DNA of 64,000 nt from Coriolopsis trogii. Taxonomy: Eukaryota > Basidiomycota > Agaricomycetes > Polyporales > Polyporaceae. The notes beneath the pieces are model-generated. The model saw nothing but the letters and a program-made list of their open reading frames with translations. It searched no databases and was not told the DNA's origin. The translations under genes were made by a program, and so were the position numbers. The stretch is taken from positions 868,001-932,000 of the forward strand of contig JAHYIO010000008.1 of the NCBI GenBank assembly GCA_020543525.1, given 5' to 3'. Positions 22,158-33,851 of the stretch are shown here, one piece after another (within the stretch, counting starts at the first letter, position 1; each line of letters begins with the position of its first letter).

Positions 22158-23973
22158 ATGATTGACTTAGCTCCGTGCGTCAAGCTTGAAGATTTTCATC
22201 GATGCGCTGTCGCTTGACACTGTCTCTTTACCAAGATTTAACTTCTACAATGCCGTAACGATCACACCCCTTGGTATGCCCACATTGATTTGACTCGCGA
22301 GTTTTGACTCACGAGTTTCCACTCAATTCGGGATGGAAGCACTATTGATCTTTGATTGGACTCTGACGTTCTCGACCGAAGTCGAGCGCATCTGGACTAG
22401 GAAGTTCAGCGGGGCAACACTACTCTACCTCTTCCTACGATACCTTGGTGTGATGCAGTGCGCACTGGGGCTGGTACTCTCCTTCTACGACACTTTCGCT
22501 ACTCATAGTGCCGCGGTGAGTTCGATGTGCTTCATGGTGGGCTTAGCCTGACCGGCGGCGTTGATTGACGTACTACCCTATAGCATGTGGACCTGGCACT
22601 CACTTGGACTCACGACATCGTCAACATACTCGTCCCTCTGGCATCGGCAAGTACGTACCGTGAGTGCGTCCAGTCGCAACTTTGGCTCATCCGGAACGGT
22701 GACAGTGATCACCGTGCTACGTCTCTACGGAGTGTCGGTCCGAAACTGGGAGTACCTCCTAGTCGTGACGTCAATAGCCATCTTCTCTCCGGTGGCGAAT
22801 ATGGTGCAATTCTATTCCTGTCGGCCTCCAGAAACTGTACTGTGAAACTGATCGATACTGACAGGCCTATACCTTCACATACGATGCAGCACAACAGGTA
22901 TCTTGCGCAAATGAAGGATGTTTGACGATAGAATTCTTGCAGGCAATCAACCCGATAGCTGACTCGTGAGTGATCCCGTGCTATGCATCATATAAGGCAG
23001 TCATCCGTGTGCTGATGCAAGTACCGATACTTCCACCACAATTTCTCTCCTCTACGTCATGTATATCCTATAGCGGTGAGTACTAACGGTGAAGTTGTAC
23101 TGGCCACTTCGCTGACCGACAGTATACCAAAGCTGATCTGATCACATTCGTGTGCTTGACTGTGTCAAACACCATGCTCGTCATCGTGACGTGGATCAAG
23201 ATATATTCAATACGAAATGTGGCGAAAAGGAATGGGATAGCGATGCCCCTTAGCGCACTTCTGTTCCGCGACGGTGAGCCATTCCGCCATGTGCAGCGTC
23301 GTCTGAAGTCGGTCGGCTACGTTGAAGCTCATACGCCGTGCATTAGGAACCGTATTCTTCACGTAAGTGTGCAGCCTCGCCGGGGTCCAAGGACTCATTG
23401 ACGCTGCGCGACATGCAGGTTCCTTGTGATCAACTGCGCCGTAACAGTCGAGGAGCTCACTGTATGTCTAACACCCCACTTGGGCTCCTGTCTAGTCAAG
23501 CTGATAGCGTCATAGAGTGGTATAATCGGTCATGCGAGTCTTCACAGCACACCTCTACTTCTTGTGTTGGGGCGAAACACTGATCATGTTACATCCGGAT
23601 TGTACACAGTACATACCCTTTTTGGACATATATGTGTGGCGATCCACCTTGTCTGCGTACGTAGGAACAGCTCTGTCTCCGCAACTGTCCACCTGTCTCA
23701 CTGCGTTTTGTTCCAAAGCATCCTATCAATTATTCAGTGTCGTTTCATGCTAGAGCCCTCGGCATGCTAGAGCTCCGAGGGCTCTACTTCCCCGAAGGCG
23801 ACCCTAGCGGCTCACGACCAACCTCATCCATCCTCTTCCGCCACCTGCCCGACATTGGCATCATCTCTTCTCGGGCGATCGGGAACCTGGATGCAACGCT
23901 GAGAAGCCGAACGTCGGGCCCTGCGACGGAGGACTTGGACATGCCAGAGGACGACGAGGACGTCGAGCGGCAT
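22158..23973 (+). pseudogene. DUF6533-type paralogue 4, 5' part (tail exon split by transposon)
   Basis: A possible first exon starts at ATG 22158. The DUF6533 exon begins just before 22340 in the family phase and reads LLIFDWTLTFSTEVERIWTR and GATLLYLFLRYLGV. Later blocks: VITVLRLYGVSVRNWEYLLV (about 22700-22800), AYTFTYDAAQQ, ITFVCLTVSNTMLVIVTWIK with AMPLSALLFRDG (to about 23274), and FLVINCAVTVEELT. The tail exon has LELRGLYF, SRAIGNLDATLR and an acidic stretch DMPEDDEDVERH, ending abruptly at 23973. There the Plavaka element begins. The missing end of the exon, including the SSDPFKEGM box, is at 31359-31462. The gene is therefore disrupted, although the upstream exons look healthy, which suggests a recent hit. 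Confidence 0.7.
23972..23973. repeat. Target-site duplication AT, left
   Basis: AT immediately precedes the left terminus CAGGG. AT also follows the right terminus at 31359-31360. Removing the element and one AT puts the two halves of the host exon in the same reading frame. Confidence 0.7.
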
Positions 23974-23992
23974 CAGGGAAAGTCCCCCCTGC
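23974..23992 (+). repeat. Left terminal inverted repeat of Plavaka element
   Basis: CAGGGAAAGTCCCCCCTGC. It pairs with 31340-31358 read on the minus strand with three mismatches. Confidence 0.8.
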
Positions 23993-24468
23993 TAATTTTC
24001 GCTAATAGACGTTAATAGGCGCTAATAGTCGCGTTTTCCGAGTTAACGCTATTGAGCTTACCCCTTTGCTAATTTACCATATAAACTCAGTGTTAGTCAA
24101 GTGTTAACTCGTACTATCGCCAGATTTACGCGTGATAAACGATCGTATTGATGCTCTTCATTCACGCTAAGACACACATGCAGACAGGTTTAATATATTA
24201 AAGGCAGTAGTATGGTACGACACAACGTAAGACATGTTATGAACATATTTTGGGGCAAAGAGTAGTGTACGAGGGAAAGAGACAATTGTTGCAACATCGT
24301 GTATCGTAAGAGCGAGAATCGGAGTCGTCGAAGGGAAGATATGTACGCGCTCGCCCATGTACGATTGTCCGAGCCGGGTTTCATGAGGTTCTTCATGAGA
24401 GGAGAAACGGAGTGGGGAGATGGCAATGCGGTGCCGGACAACTATATACAAGAACGCAGCCGGAGGTT

Positions 24469-27348
24469 CTAGTCCTCGTCCATCTCATCGAGCTTGAGGA
24501 GCGCGATTGGATCTGAGTTGACAGCATACTTCTTCGCACACGTGCGTGTGCCGCTGTAAGTCCTGTTGGTCAATTCAAGCACCACAGAGAATAGTAGAAT
24601 AGTCGCACCGGATGTTCATGAGCAGCTGGTGCATGAGAGTGTGATACTTTCTCGGACCATTGGTCTTGATATGCTTGAGGACGCGCATGTTCTCGTTGTA
24701 CACATCGGCGAAGTCATCAGCTGAGAAGTCTGCCATCTCATAGACCGCAGGCTCGTAGTCAGTGATAGACGCGTACAGCTAGAATGATGTCAACGAGACT
24801 GTGCATTGATGATGATCTGGCGTACTCACTGCAGTTGATACTAGTGCTAGCATAGGGGCAGGGAGCTCTTTCTCGTCAGGGCGCCTGGGGTCAGAAGACA
24901 CATACTGCTCATAAAGAAGGTTGCCAATGCTTCGGCCGTTTTTGAAGAGACTAGCGCGTAGAATTTGAAGAAAGACGGGACGCTGGAAGGGTTTACCTCC
25001 GGCATATGAATCCTTCTGTAAGAACACGAGTGAGTTAGATGTAGCTTTGATCAGAGTGTGAATGCGCACCTTATAGTCACCGGGATATATGTAGCGGAGA
25101 GATTGGCGGAGCCACTCGACGTGGTCCTCGTTGCCGCTTTCAAGGCCATAGGCGGCGGCGGCAAGTCCATCTGTCAACTGCTTGATGCGGCCCCGGAATC
25201 CACTGAGACGCTGCGCAGGCTGCGAATCTGTTGTCAGAATTCAACCGTACTGATAGGACAAATATGACAAGATACTCACGATCGTGCCAAGGGCGTGAGC
25301 GTAATCCCTGTCTCTGGTCAGGCGGTCAACAATGTCGTCGTACCCAAGCTCTTGAGCGCTCTCAATGAGGGCCTTCTTGGCGTAGTGGTTGTGCTTTTCG
25401 GGACCTTCAGGGAATGCATGAACCAGGCAAGCACTCGCCAGGAGACGGCCAATGGCGTCAGGTGCGACGGCCTGCACGCGTGGTAGCTGTTGTTTCAGAC
25501 GGAGCTTTCCGCCCTTGCGGGGCCAGACAAGTTCAATAGTATCATTGCTGTCCATGAGATCATTGTCGTCGCTGGAAGTAGCCACGGCCCTCTGGTGGTC
25601 CTGGGAATATCTGGTTCATGAGTTGTGCACGCAGAGGTACAACAATTGCGTACCTTTCGCTTGCGGTGGACATGATCGTCAACAATGTCTTGAGCGATCT
25701 CCTCCGTATCAGAATCATCATCGCTCTCACTGGAGCTTCGCCTAGGCTCAAAGATCGGCATCTGCAACAACATCAGACATCAGCACTCAGCCATGAGATG
25801 CGAACGTAGTAAATAGACAAACCTCGTTCACAGCACCCTTACGAGTGCTCCGTGTGACGCGAATGACGCCAGTACCCTGTCGCCGGCTCTCTGTGGACTT
25901 CATGAGAGGTCGAAACACTTGAACATGCTTGCCCGGCCTGGCTACAGCGGAATTCTCCTGGTCCCTCATGCGTGATGCACCCTTCTCAGCTGCGCCTGCA
26001 GGCTATGCGCGAGCGTCACGTACTGTCATATGCACAATGTGAGAGAGTGAGAACCCAGTACTCACCTGCTGTTTCTGACCCTCCTGATCATCGTCTGAAG
26101 CTGCGTCGCATTGAAGGCGTTCGCCTGCTCTAGCTCCACGCGGCCTTGGAAGGTCTTGTCCGTCAAGCTCTGGATCACATCGCTGAGATGATCCGTGAGC
26201 TCGTCCCGCAGACCATGGTCGATGTTGGGCTCCGAGTCGCTCATTGTCCTTCGAAGACCTCGCACTCCGTGATTGCTTCGCTGTAGAGCCTGATGTTGAG
26301 TGAACGTGGACTCGGCCTTGTGTGACAGCTGCGGACTCCGACCCTGCCCCGCTTGGAGGAGCGGGTTGCGTCGCGACGGATTCCTTGTGTGAATGGAGTG
26401 TGGACGGAGGGAGTTGTCGAGGCTGTTCTTCATCCAAGAGGATGGGTGTCTGCTTGGTGTACGGGGGAAGAGGGGTTGGAGAGGCCAGTGAACAATGAGC
26501 AAGAAGGTGTGGGAATGTACGTACCTCCTCTGCGAACATTTGCGCGAGCGCCCACGAATCTCCAGTCTCCAACTCGATGTCATCTTCTTCAACTTCCTCG
26601 TCTTCACTGGAATGGCTAGAGTATTCGTCACTGTCGCTCTCATGCTGACTGGACTTATTCTGCAATTTTGACTGGATCGGAGGGACAGAGGAGGTGGGAG
26701 ACTGAGCCGCTTCGGGCCGAGAGGAAGCCTGAAGGTGCGAGCGTTTCTCAGAGGTCCTTTGCGTGCGAAGAGAGGATCGTCGTGGGCTTTCATCCTCGGA
26801 GGAGTCGACGTTGATCTCAGGAGCACGATGACGCCGACGTGCTTGACGTCCCTGTAACTCGCCCCGCTTTACAGCAGAGGGAGTTGTCTGGGAGTCTGGC
26901 ATGGGAATGTCAGCTGGGGGTTGAGATTCACTCTCACCGCCGAAATTCTCTGATTGGCGACGACAGTATTCTCAAGGGTGTCAATGGTTATGTGGGTGAG
27001 ATCAGGAACTTACTGAACTTCTTGGCTATAGGTCCTTGCCGTGCAGTCTCGGAATCAGATACTGCCGCCGCTCTCCAGTCTCGCTTTCGTGGGGTCGGCA
27101 CCAGGGCGCTCCATACTACGTGTGCGCAGCGTCAGCGGGTGGCATATCAGGATAGACAAGCAAATAACTACGTTACCTTCATGCGCCTTCTCGGCTGCAT
27201 GACGCGTAGCTGAAGCATGAAATAGGTGTTAGTGAGTGTAGTAAACCACCATACAGTGATACTTACGCCGATGAGAACTGTCCAAAGGCGCAGCCTCACG
27301 AACGGGGGCTGCCGCTTGGCCGCATATTTGTGAGCCTTTCTTTGGCAT
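24469..27348 (-). CDS. DUF6532-type accessory protein of the Plavaka element
   Basis: Multi-exon gene. The start ATG 27348 gives MPKKGSQICGQAAAPVREAA in an 82-bp exon ending 27267 (GTAAGT donor), followed by a 33-bp exon (27177-27209). The middle exon around 26540-26902 is basic and Ser/Glu-rich (EINVDSSEDESPRRSS, SSEDEEVEEDDIELETGDSW), suggesting a nuclear or chromatin-facing linker. The conserved part comes last: KKALIESAQELGYDDIVDRL, DRDYAHALGTI, LTDGLAAAAYGLESGNEDHV, DSYAGGKPFQRPVFLQILRA and SSDPRRPDEKELPAPMLALV, then KYHTLMHQLLMNIR, ending LLKLDEMDED and TAG at 24469. As far as I recall, DUF6532-type proteins commonly accompany Plavaka transposases in agaricomycetes. Biochemical role unknown. 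No stop interrupts the blocks, so it is probably functional. Confidence 0.7.
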
Positions 27349-27771
27349 GTTGGCTGTGCATGATAGTTGGTGAGTACAGACAGATGCGGTTGTTGGCCTG
27401 AGGTAAGCGGGCTGCTGTCTCGACGTACAGATATTTGGGGGTTCCAGTTGATTAGGAGGAAGGTGGGAGGAGACAATAGTGAAGAGAATAGAGTAGGATT
27501 AGATGGGGTACAGTACAGGGGAGATGGTGGTTCAAGTCCAAAATGAGGTGAGTCGGAAAATTTCTTTCTTATGATGCTTGCGGGCTCTGACGCTCCACGC
27601 GCAACCATGGTAGCCGGCCTCCAAGTCCGCCCGCCCTTGCCATTCTTGGCAGACGGATCGCCACCCGCCCTGGCGTCCCGTGACGTCCGAATGTCCGGTC
27701 TGTCTGTGGTGATAACGGCTGCTCTATCTTGTTCGCAATCCAATGCCATCTTCTTGCCTGTTCACTCCACT
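27349..27771. promoter_or_regulatory. Divergent promoter region inside the Plavaka element
   Basis: The 423-bp spacer between the start codons of the minus-strand DUF6532-type gene and the plus-strand transposase. It must contain both promoters. No classical TATA box stands out. Confidence 0.4.
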
Positions 27772-30700
27772 ATGCCTGTCCAATGTCTAGCATGCGGCGG
27801 CACCTTTTCTCACTCAGGCTATACCCGGCACCTCCTTTTCACTACTAGGCCGGAATGCCTCGCTCTCAGAGAGACTCAAGACGCCCTCAACGCACACATC
27901 GGCAATTCAAAGCACGATCAACAGCCTGTGCTTGCACCGGACCTTACCAACGACGAGGACGCCAGACACGATTACCTAGTGGTACAAGACCAAGACGATC
28001 TCCCGTCTGTAGCTCTGGACTTCAAGGGCGACTTTTTCGGCACCTACACCGACGCTGATTTCGACGACTACGATGACCTGTCAGACGAGAACAAGTCTGG
28101 AGACTTCGAACCTCCTCCATCACCAGATATGGTCAGCGACGAGGAGCTTGGCGACGAAGATGTGTGGGAGCCTGTACCACAAGCCCCTCCACACGGCGGT
28201 GGCTTTAGGGACGAAGAACTTCAAGAAGGAAGCTTCAACGTCGACTCAGGCGAACGTCAAGATGCTGAGCAGCGTCTCCGTACCAAGACTCGCATTGTCC
28301 CCTTCCCATCCAGACTTGCTGGGGCTCCACTCGAGCACGATCCTGTCGCTTCGCAATATCAGGACTTGCAGGCTACATCCGACAACATCTTTGCCCCTTT
28401 CGCCTCGAAAATGGACTGGGAGGTTGCACGCTGGGCGAAGTTGCGGGGGCCGGGTTCCACAGCTCTTTCAGAGCTCCTCAAGATTGAGAATGTGAGTTCC
28501 CAACTTCGCTGAGGATCACACCTCGCTTGAAATCATTATCACCCCACTTGTCTTGGTGGGACATCCCAACTGGCCACTTTCCTTGCTTCAATGGGTTCGC
28601 TCATATGGCACATATGGCTGATTCAATTTCTGACAGCTCGCAGACCTACTGGGACTCTCATTCAAGAATTCAGAGGAGCTCAATCGGATCGTTGACTCCA
28701 AACTATCGTCGGGTCGACCGCGCTTCATCAGGCAGCGAATTGTTGTAGCCGACGAAGTCTTCGAACTCTTCTATCGCAACATCATAGCCTGCATCCGTGC
28801 GCTATACGGCGACCCCGACTTTTCAGGCATCCTGATCCTACGCCCGGAACGGCACTTCACAGAGGGCGACGAGAATATCCGCGTGTACTTTGACATGCAC
28901 ACGGGCGAGTGGTGGTGGTCTACGCAGGTAAGCGCAGTCCGTCCTTTTGTATTTGTAGTCATTGACTTCTATCCGTGTAGGAGAAGCTCGAGCGCGAGCA
29001 CCCCGGTGCCACCATCATACCCATCATCATCTCCACCGACAAGACCCAGTTGACCCTCTTCGGAAACAAGACCGCGTATCCCGTATACATGACGATTGGG
29101 AACCTTCCGAAGCACGTCCGCTGCAAGCCATCCCGCCGCGGACAGATCCTTCTGGCATACCTCCCTTCTTCCAACCTTGATCATATCACGAGCGACGCCG
29201 CTCGCCGTCGCACATTTTCAAACCTGTTTCACGCATGTCTAGCCCATGTTCTGAAGCCTCTCAGAGAGGCAGGGATCCACGGCATCGAGCTTACCAGTGG
29301 CGACGGCGTAGTCCGTCGAGGACACCCGATCTTCGCCGTTCATATTGGTGACTATCCCGAGCAACTGCTCGTCACCGGTGCGAAGAAAGGTGAGTGTCCA
29401 AAATGTCCTATAGCTCCTGACGATATCGGTGATCCCTCCGCCACACCAACGGCACTGCGCAACCTCGAAAAAGTGCTCATCGCACTTGGGAAAATTGATG
29501 AAGATCCGCGGGAGTTTGCTCAGTGAGTCATCACCGTGAATTGCCCTGCATGTGCATTAATCATGACAACCAGTGCTTGTCACCTGGCTGGGATCAAACC
29601 AATCATCCATCCGTACTGGGAGGACCTTCCGTATGTCAACATCTACCGCTCTATCACGCCGGACATCCTCCACCAGCTGTATCAAGGAGTCATCAAGCAC
29701 TTCATCTCATGGCTCAAGGACGCATTTGGCCCCGAGGAAATCAATGCACGCTGCTGTCGCCTCCCTCCCAACCACCACATCCGGCTTTTCTCTCACGGAA
29801 TCACCAAGCTTCAGCGTGTCACTGGCAAAGAACATGGTGACATATGCCGTATTCTCCTCGGACTTGTGGTCGGACTTCCGCTCCCGAATGGCCTCTCTCC
29901 TTTCCGCCTTGTACGCGCACTTCGCGCTGTCCTTGACTTTCTCCACCTAGCGCAGTACCCAGCACATACCTCCCAGACTCTCCGCCTTCTCCGAGATGCA
30001 CTCCAACGCTTTCACGACAACAAATCCATTTTTATTGATCTCGGTATACGCGCACACTTCAAAATTCCGAAACTACACTCTCTTGATCACTACCCACCCT
30101 CAATTAAACTTTTTGGCACCACCGACAACTATGATACGCAGTTCACTGAGCGACTTCACATTGACTTCGCCAAGGATGCCTACCGTGCGACGAACCACAA
30201 AGACGAGTTTCCGCAGATGACCGCATGGCTCGAGCGACGTGAGAAGATCCAACGCCACGAGGCCTATATCAAGTGGAGACTCATGCGCGCACCACCCACC
30301 GCCCCCTCTGATTCGGACCAACGCTCTTGTGGCGCTGCACGATCCTCCACGGCCCTTGACACCACTGGCATCATCCTCCAGTCAACATCTGGCACCACGC
30401 TGAAGCTCAGCAAGTACCCGAGCGTCAAGGCAATCTCCTTTGACACCGCGGGCACCCAATACGGGGCCATGCACCTCCGGGACGCCCTTGCACGATTCAT
30501 CATACGCCGTCGCCGGCCAGACCTTACAACGGCGCAGGTGGAGCGTGCTCTCGCAGGCTTCTTCGTGAACTTCACGAAAGTTCCCATTTGGCATCGTATC
30601 AAAGTCACGATACATGACATCGAAGGCTTCGGCGTCACCAAAGACTTCCACGATGTCATCCACATCCGACCTGCCAGGTACGACACCCAGGGAAGATCCG

Positions 30701-31186
30701 TGGCATTGCGATTTGACACAGTGCTGGTAAATGATGGGACCGGCGGCGAGACTGGGACACATGGTGAGTCATTACGCTGCGACGACGGTTTCTTTGCATT
30801 GTAAACTAACTGCGCACACAGGCTATCGGGTTGGGCAAGTACGCATGGTCTTCGCGCTGCCGGAGAAAGCCAATCAGCGGCTCTTTCCGCCCCAGGCTGG
30901 TGTTGCTGCTCCAGGCCATCTCGCGTACATCGAGTGGTTTACGGAGTTCACGCAGCCCTATGCCTCCCACGGTATGTATAGACTTTCACGTAGCCTGACA
31001 GATCGCGAGGGGGAGCGTCTCGTGAGTGTAGTAGAGGTTCGGGACATACGTCGTAGCTGTCATCTGATCCCTGATTTCGGACCGGTTGCGCCCAGGGAGT
31101 GGTTGAGTAGCTCGGTACTTGAGCAATGTCGGACATTCTTCCTCAACCCTTTCAGCGATAGGCATATGTACATGACGATGTTTTAG
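27772..31186 (+). CDS. Plavaka transposase
   Basis: Five exons: 27772-28491, 28637-28927, 28981-29522, 29574-30763 and 30822-31186. They sum to 3108 bp, an exact multiple of three, giving 1035 residues without a stop. The N-terminus has a zinc-finger-like motif (CLACGGTFSHSGYTRHL, then a further Cys), followed by a very acidic linker (DFDDYDDLSDE). The catalytic region carries IIPIIISTDKTQLT and YPVYMTIGNLPKHVR, a hallmark pair of this family in which the Asp of STDKTQ is a likely catalytic acid. Next come GDYPEQLLVTGAKKGECPKC, SITPDILHQLYQGVIKHF and DTQFTERLHIDFAKDAYRAT, also diagnostic. The start was chosen at MPVQCLACGG because the frame upstream is unlike the family. Introns are 145, 53, 51 and 58 bp with GT-AG ends. 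It should cut and paste the element by its terminal repeats. Confidence 0.9.
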
Positions 31187-31316
31187 CACTCAATTAGCTG
31201 ACATTTTCTCGCCTTGAGCATACTATTTTCCCTGCATATACCCACATTCTCGAATGACCAGATCGGAGCTTCGGAATAGCTCCAGGAAAGCGGCCGTATC
31301 GAGAATATTCGCGGTG

Positions 31317-31335
31317 GAGCGCTAATTTAGCGCTC
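31317..31335 (+). repeat. Subterminal inverted repeat of Plavaka element
   Basis: GAGCGCTAA, one spacer base, TTAGCGCTC: a 9-bp perfect hairpin close to the right terminus. A transposase-binding or structural role is inferred only. Confidence 0.6.
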
Positions 31336-31339
31336 ATTC

Positions 31340-31358
31340 GCAGGGGGGAGATTTCCTG
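31340..31358 (-). repeat. Right terminal inverted repeat of Plavaka element
   Basis: Read on the minus strand it is CAGGAAATCTCCCCCCTGC. An AT duplication follows at 31359-31360. Confidence 0.8.
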
Positions 31359-31462
31359 ATGGGGACATGTTTTCGAGCGATCCGTTCAAGGAGGGCATGC
31401 TGAGACCTACAACTCCGAATAACTCAGATGCATCACAGCTTGAGGGAGAGGTCAGGTGTTAA
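31359..31462 (+). pseudogene. DUF6533-type paralogue 4, displaced 3' end of the tail exon
   Basis: After the transposon the frame reads GDMFSSDPFKEGMLRPTTP and stops at TAA 31460-31462. It matches the C-terminal DDPFxEGM box of the paralogues. Together with 22158-23973 it accounts for a full-length gene before insertion. Confidence 0.75.
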
Positions 31463-32193
31463 ACATGTGCATTGCGCATTGCTACACGCGCCGATGTCAT
31501 CATTAATTATGGGAAGTCATGGAGAGAGCTCACTCGACGAGGCCGAGCTGTGGGCCTCCTTCAAGTTGGTCGTGCATGCACCGTGATGTACGGTGTTCTC
31601 AAGCCGGTTGATAACCCTCGCCGCGTGTCCTCTGATAGGTGAACTGTCAGATTCCCGGTCATACTCCGAGCTACCCGTCCGCGGGCCTGTTGTGGCTCGG
31701 AGATGACTAGGGATACCCGCCCAAACGTCATATCCATCCGCCGCCACCGTACGTTGGTACCCTCCGTGCGATACTCCTACCTCTGAGCCCTCTTGCATTT
31801 GTGAAACGCGGCCAGCCTTGACCGTACCTTGATGGTTAATGATGGGAGCCTATTGACAGCCTGCTCAGTCGTCGTGCTTTTGACGCCGTCGAGAGTTGGC
31901 AAGTCGTACGAGGAGTCAGCTCACGCTTCTTACTATACGGAGTTGTGCACTTTCCCGCTTGCGCCACACGCAGGCTTTGCTGTAGTGTCACCGTATGTCT
32001 CTAAGACCGCCGGCTATTACGACCTGATGTCACATGGTGGAGGTGCCGCAAGCATTTCTACAGGTGGAGGTGCCACCAGCATTTCTACCATCTGCCAAGC
32101 ATACGGGAACCATACCTGCACCCGGAGGAAGAAGGATGATGTGATATCTGCTTGCGGAGAAGGAGTCAGAGGGGCTGATACGCACACTACCAG
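31463..32193. other. Degenerate repeat region
   Basis: Contains copy 2 of the gene-fragment repeat (31655-31985). A Gly/Ala/Ser stretch follows, with a short duplicated unit (catttctac-ggtggaggtgcc) at 32040-32085. No intact gene. Confidence 0.45.
31655..31985 (+). repeat. Degenerate gene-fragment repeat, copy 2
   Basis: Counterpart of 21060-21390. The more open copy, with SYEESAHASYYTELCTFPLA in one frame, but no start, splice chain or full domain was found. Confidence 0.5.
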
Positions 32194-32200
32194 TATAAAG
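32194..32200 (+). promoter_or_regulatory. TATA box of small secreted-peptide gene 2
   Basis: TATAAAG, 66 bp from its end to ATG 32266, a spacing like that of the related gene at 7490-7712. Confidence 0.6.
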
Positions 32201-32265
32201 AGGCGGGGATGGAAGAGAGACTCACAGTCACCGGCCGCATCCCGCTCTCTTAGTTGACAACCACC

Positions 32266-32477
32266 ATGCGCTTCCTCACCAGCCTCATCTTCGTTGTCTC
32301 CGCTCTGGTCGCAACCCGAGCTGCGACTATCAACTCCCCGGGTAAGAAAAGCAAAGAGAGGTCAGCGCATGAGCCACAGACTGACAGAGACTCACTCCAG
32401 AAACATGCTGCGGAGGATGGACCCCGCAGCGACACGATGACCGCAGAGCAGTTGTCGCGATTGAGTCGCCCATGTAA
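32266..32477 (+). CDS. Small secreted peptide 2, two exons
   Basis: Exon 1 (32266-32341, 76 bp) encodes MRFLTSLIFVVSALVATRA plus ATINSP, a strong signal peptide. The intron 32342-32400 (59 bp) has GTAAGA and CCAG ends. Exon 2 (32401-32477) gives ETCCGGWTPQRHDD and a basic to neutral end ...AIESPM before TAA; 50 residues in all, about 31 mature, with a CC pair. Exon-1 length, intron phase, TATA spacing and the FVVSALV core of the signal match the gene at 7490-7712. The mature parts are dissimilar, as in fast-evolving secreted peptides or effectors. A C-terminal CaaX box is absent, so it is not a classical basidiomycete lipopeptide pheromone. Confidence 0.55.
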
Positions 32478-33851
32478 CCTCGACAGGGAAGCATGGCTTG
32501 GGAGTAAGTGCACCTATCTTCGATACGTGCATGGAATGCGTCAAATCTGACGATGCAACATTCAGGAAAGTGGCGTCGGATACCATGCATATCGCGCCTC
32601 TGTATCAGGGACGAGCCGTGCATGGAGCTTTTTTGACCACTGTATGCGAGCTGTGTAGATGGTATCAGAGATATAGACAAGTGCAGCGGTCACGCACCCA
32701 TCATCCACGCGCCCTGAAAATCAAAGTTATGAGTCCTGCGCCTTATATGCGCCCTTGTCCAAATACTTTACGAGGCCCCAATCAATCATAGTCAGGCCCG
32801 GTGTCCATATAACAGTGGGGATGCGCTAACACAGGTCGCCCATCGCTGCGCGAGGAGAGCAGTCAGGCATCGGAAGTTGAACGAGGGTTGTCTCCTGCAG
32901 GCGTTGCACCTTCTGTAACGGCCATCGACAGTATACATGGTCATCACACGCTGCTCGAACAAGAACGCACATCCAAACCGAATCAACATATGATGAATTA
33001 GAGGCACGAGTGGAGCTCCTCTCCCTTCGCCGACTCCCCATCGCGAAGATCATGAAAAGCCATAATGGGAGTCACCATCGCATACAGTAGCATAACTCAG
33101 TATGAATTGTACGTCGCGCTATCTCGCAAACAACGCAGCACAATCAGGATATAGGATTGCAAAAGAGCTGCGATATACTCTCTGATTTTGAACGTACGTG
33201 GGAGCGGCTACCTCCCTCATGCCTCGCGCACCCTGCGACATCTGCCTGCTTGCTGAGGTTGCAAGAGAGCGTCCGTAGTCTGCGCGCACCTCTGTGACTG
33301 TGCATACAACTCGGGATGGGTTGAACGTACCGCTTGTTTGGATTGAGAGGGATGAGGCGGGCTTGAAGGAGACGAACGCAGTGTAAGTGCCGGACAGTCT
33401 TGATCCAGTCGTTCCCTGAGTCCGTGGGTCAAGAGCGTCAAATATGCCGTCTTCTTCAAATCAAGAATGAATTAGGTGTCTTTGATGTCTTCGTCAGGAG
33501 ATCGCTCGTCGAGGCCATGAGAGTCAGAGTCAAGGTCAGGAAGATGGGTCAGCGCTTCAGATAGCGACCAACCTTGGGCGCCTGAGATTTAATTTTATCC
33601 CGGACCTCGCTCATCGCGCGACGGTCACAAATGGTCAGGCTGTCGCCTCCCATATTCTCAAGTATACCACACCCAGTATTGAACATGCTGTGAAGTCGAG
33701 CTCACACCTTTCGTCAAGCAGTGCGTGCGTGTAAGCATCGCGACTGGGAGGTGTGCGCGTGTACTCCGAGTCAACATGGGCTGAGTAGTCGGATCATAGT
33801 AATGATTCAAGAGAAGGAACTCTTCGAGTTGGTCTTATAATACGGATTTGA
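32478..33851. other. Intergenic region with a short degenerate repeat
   Basis: No gene. Around 33185-33260 the DNA resembles 37525-37600 (shared gaacgtac-tgggagcggc core), suggesting remnants of a duplicated exon on the minus strand. Confidence 0.4.

Larger units (their letters stand above)
23974..31358 (+). mobile_element. Plavaka-type (CACTA-like) DNA transposon, 7385 bp, apparently complete
   Basis: Termini are imperfect inverted repeats: CAGGGAAAGTCCCCCCTGC on the left and CAGGAAATCTCCCCCCTGC read inward from the right (16 of 19 match). Subterminal GCTAAT/GTTAA-type motifs recur on the left, and a 9-bp inverted repeat (31317-31335) lies on the right. The element is flanked by a 2-bp AT duplication, in the short TSD range of the CACTA superfamily. 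Inside are two genes reading away from a common 423-bp spacer: the transposase on the plus strand and a DUF6532-type protein on the minus strand. Both look intact. It sits in the last exon of a DUF6533 gene in the same orientation. Confidence 0.85.

Noticed and set aside
27168..27749. 193-codon minus-strand frame upstream of the DUF6532-type gene
   Set aside because: It crosses the divergent promoter and the first exons in another frame; the MPKKGSQ start explains the conserved exons.
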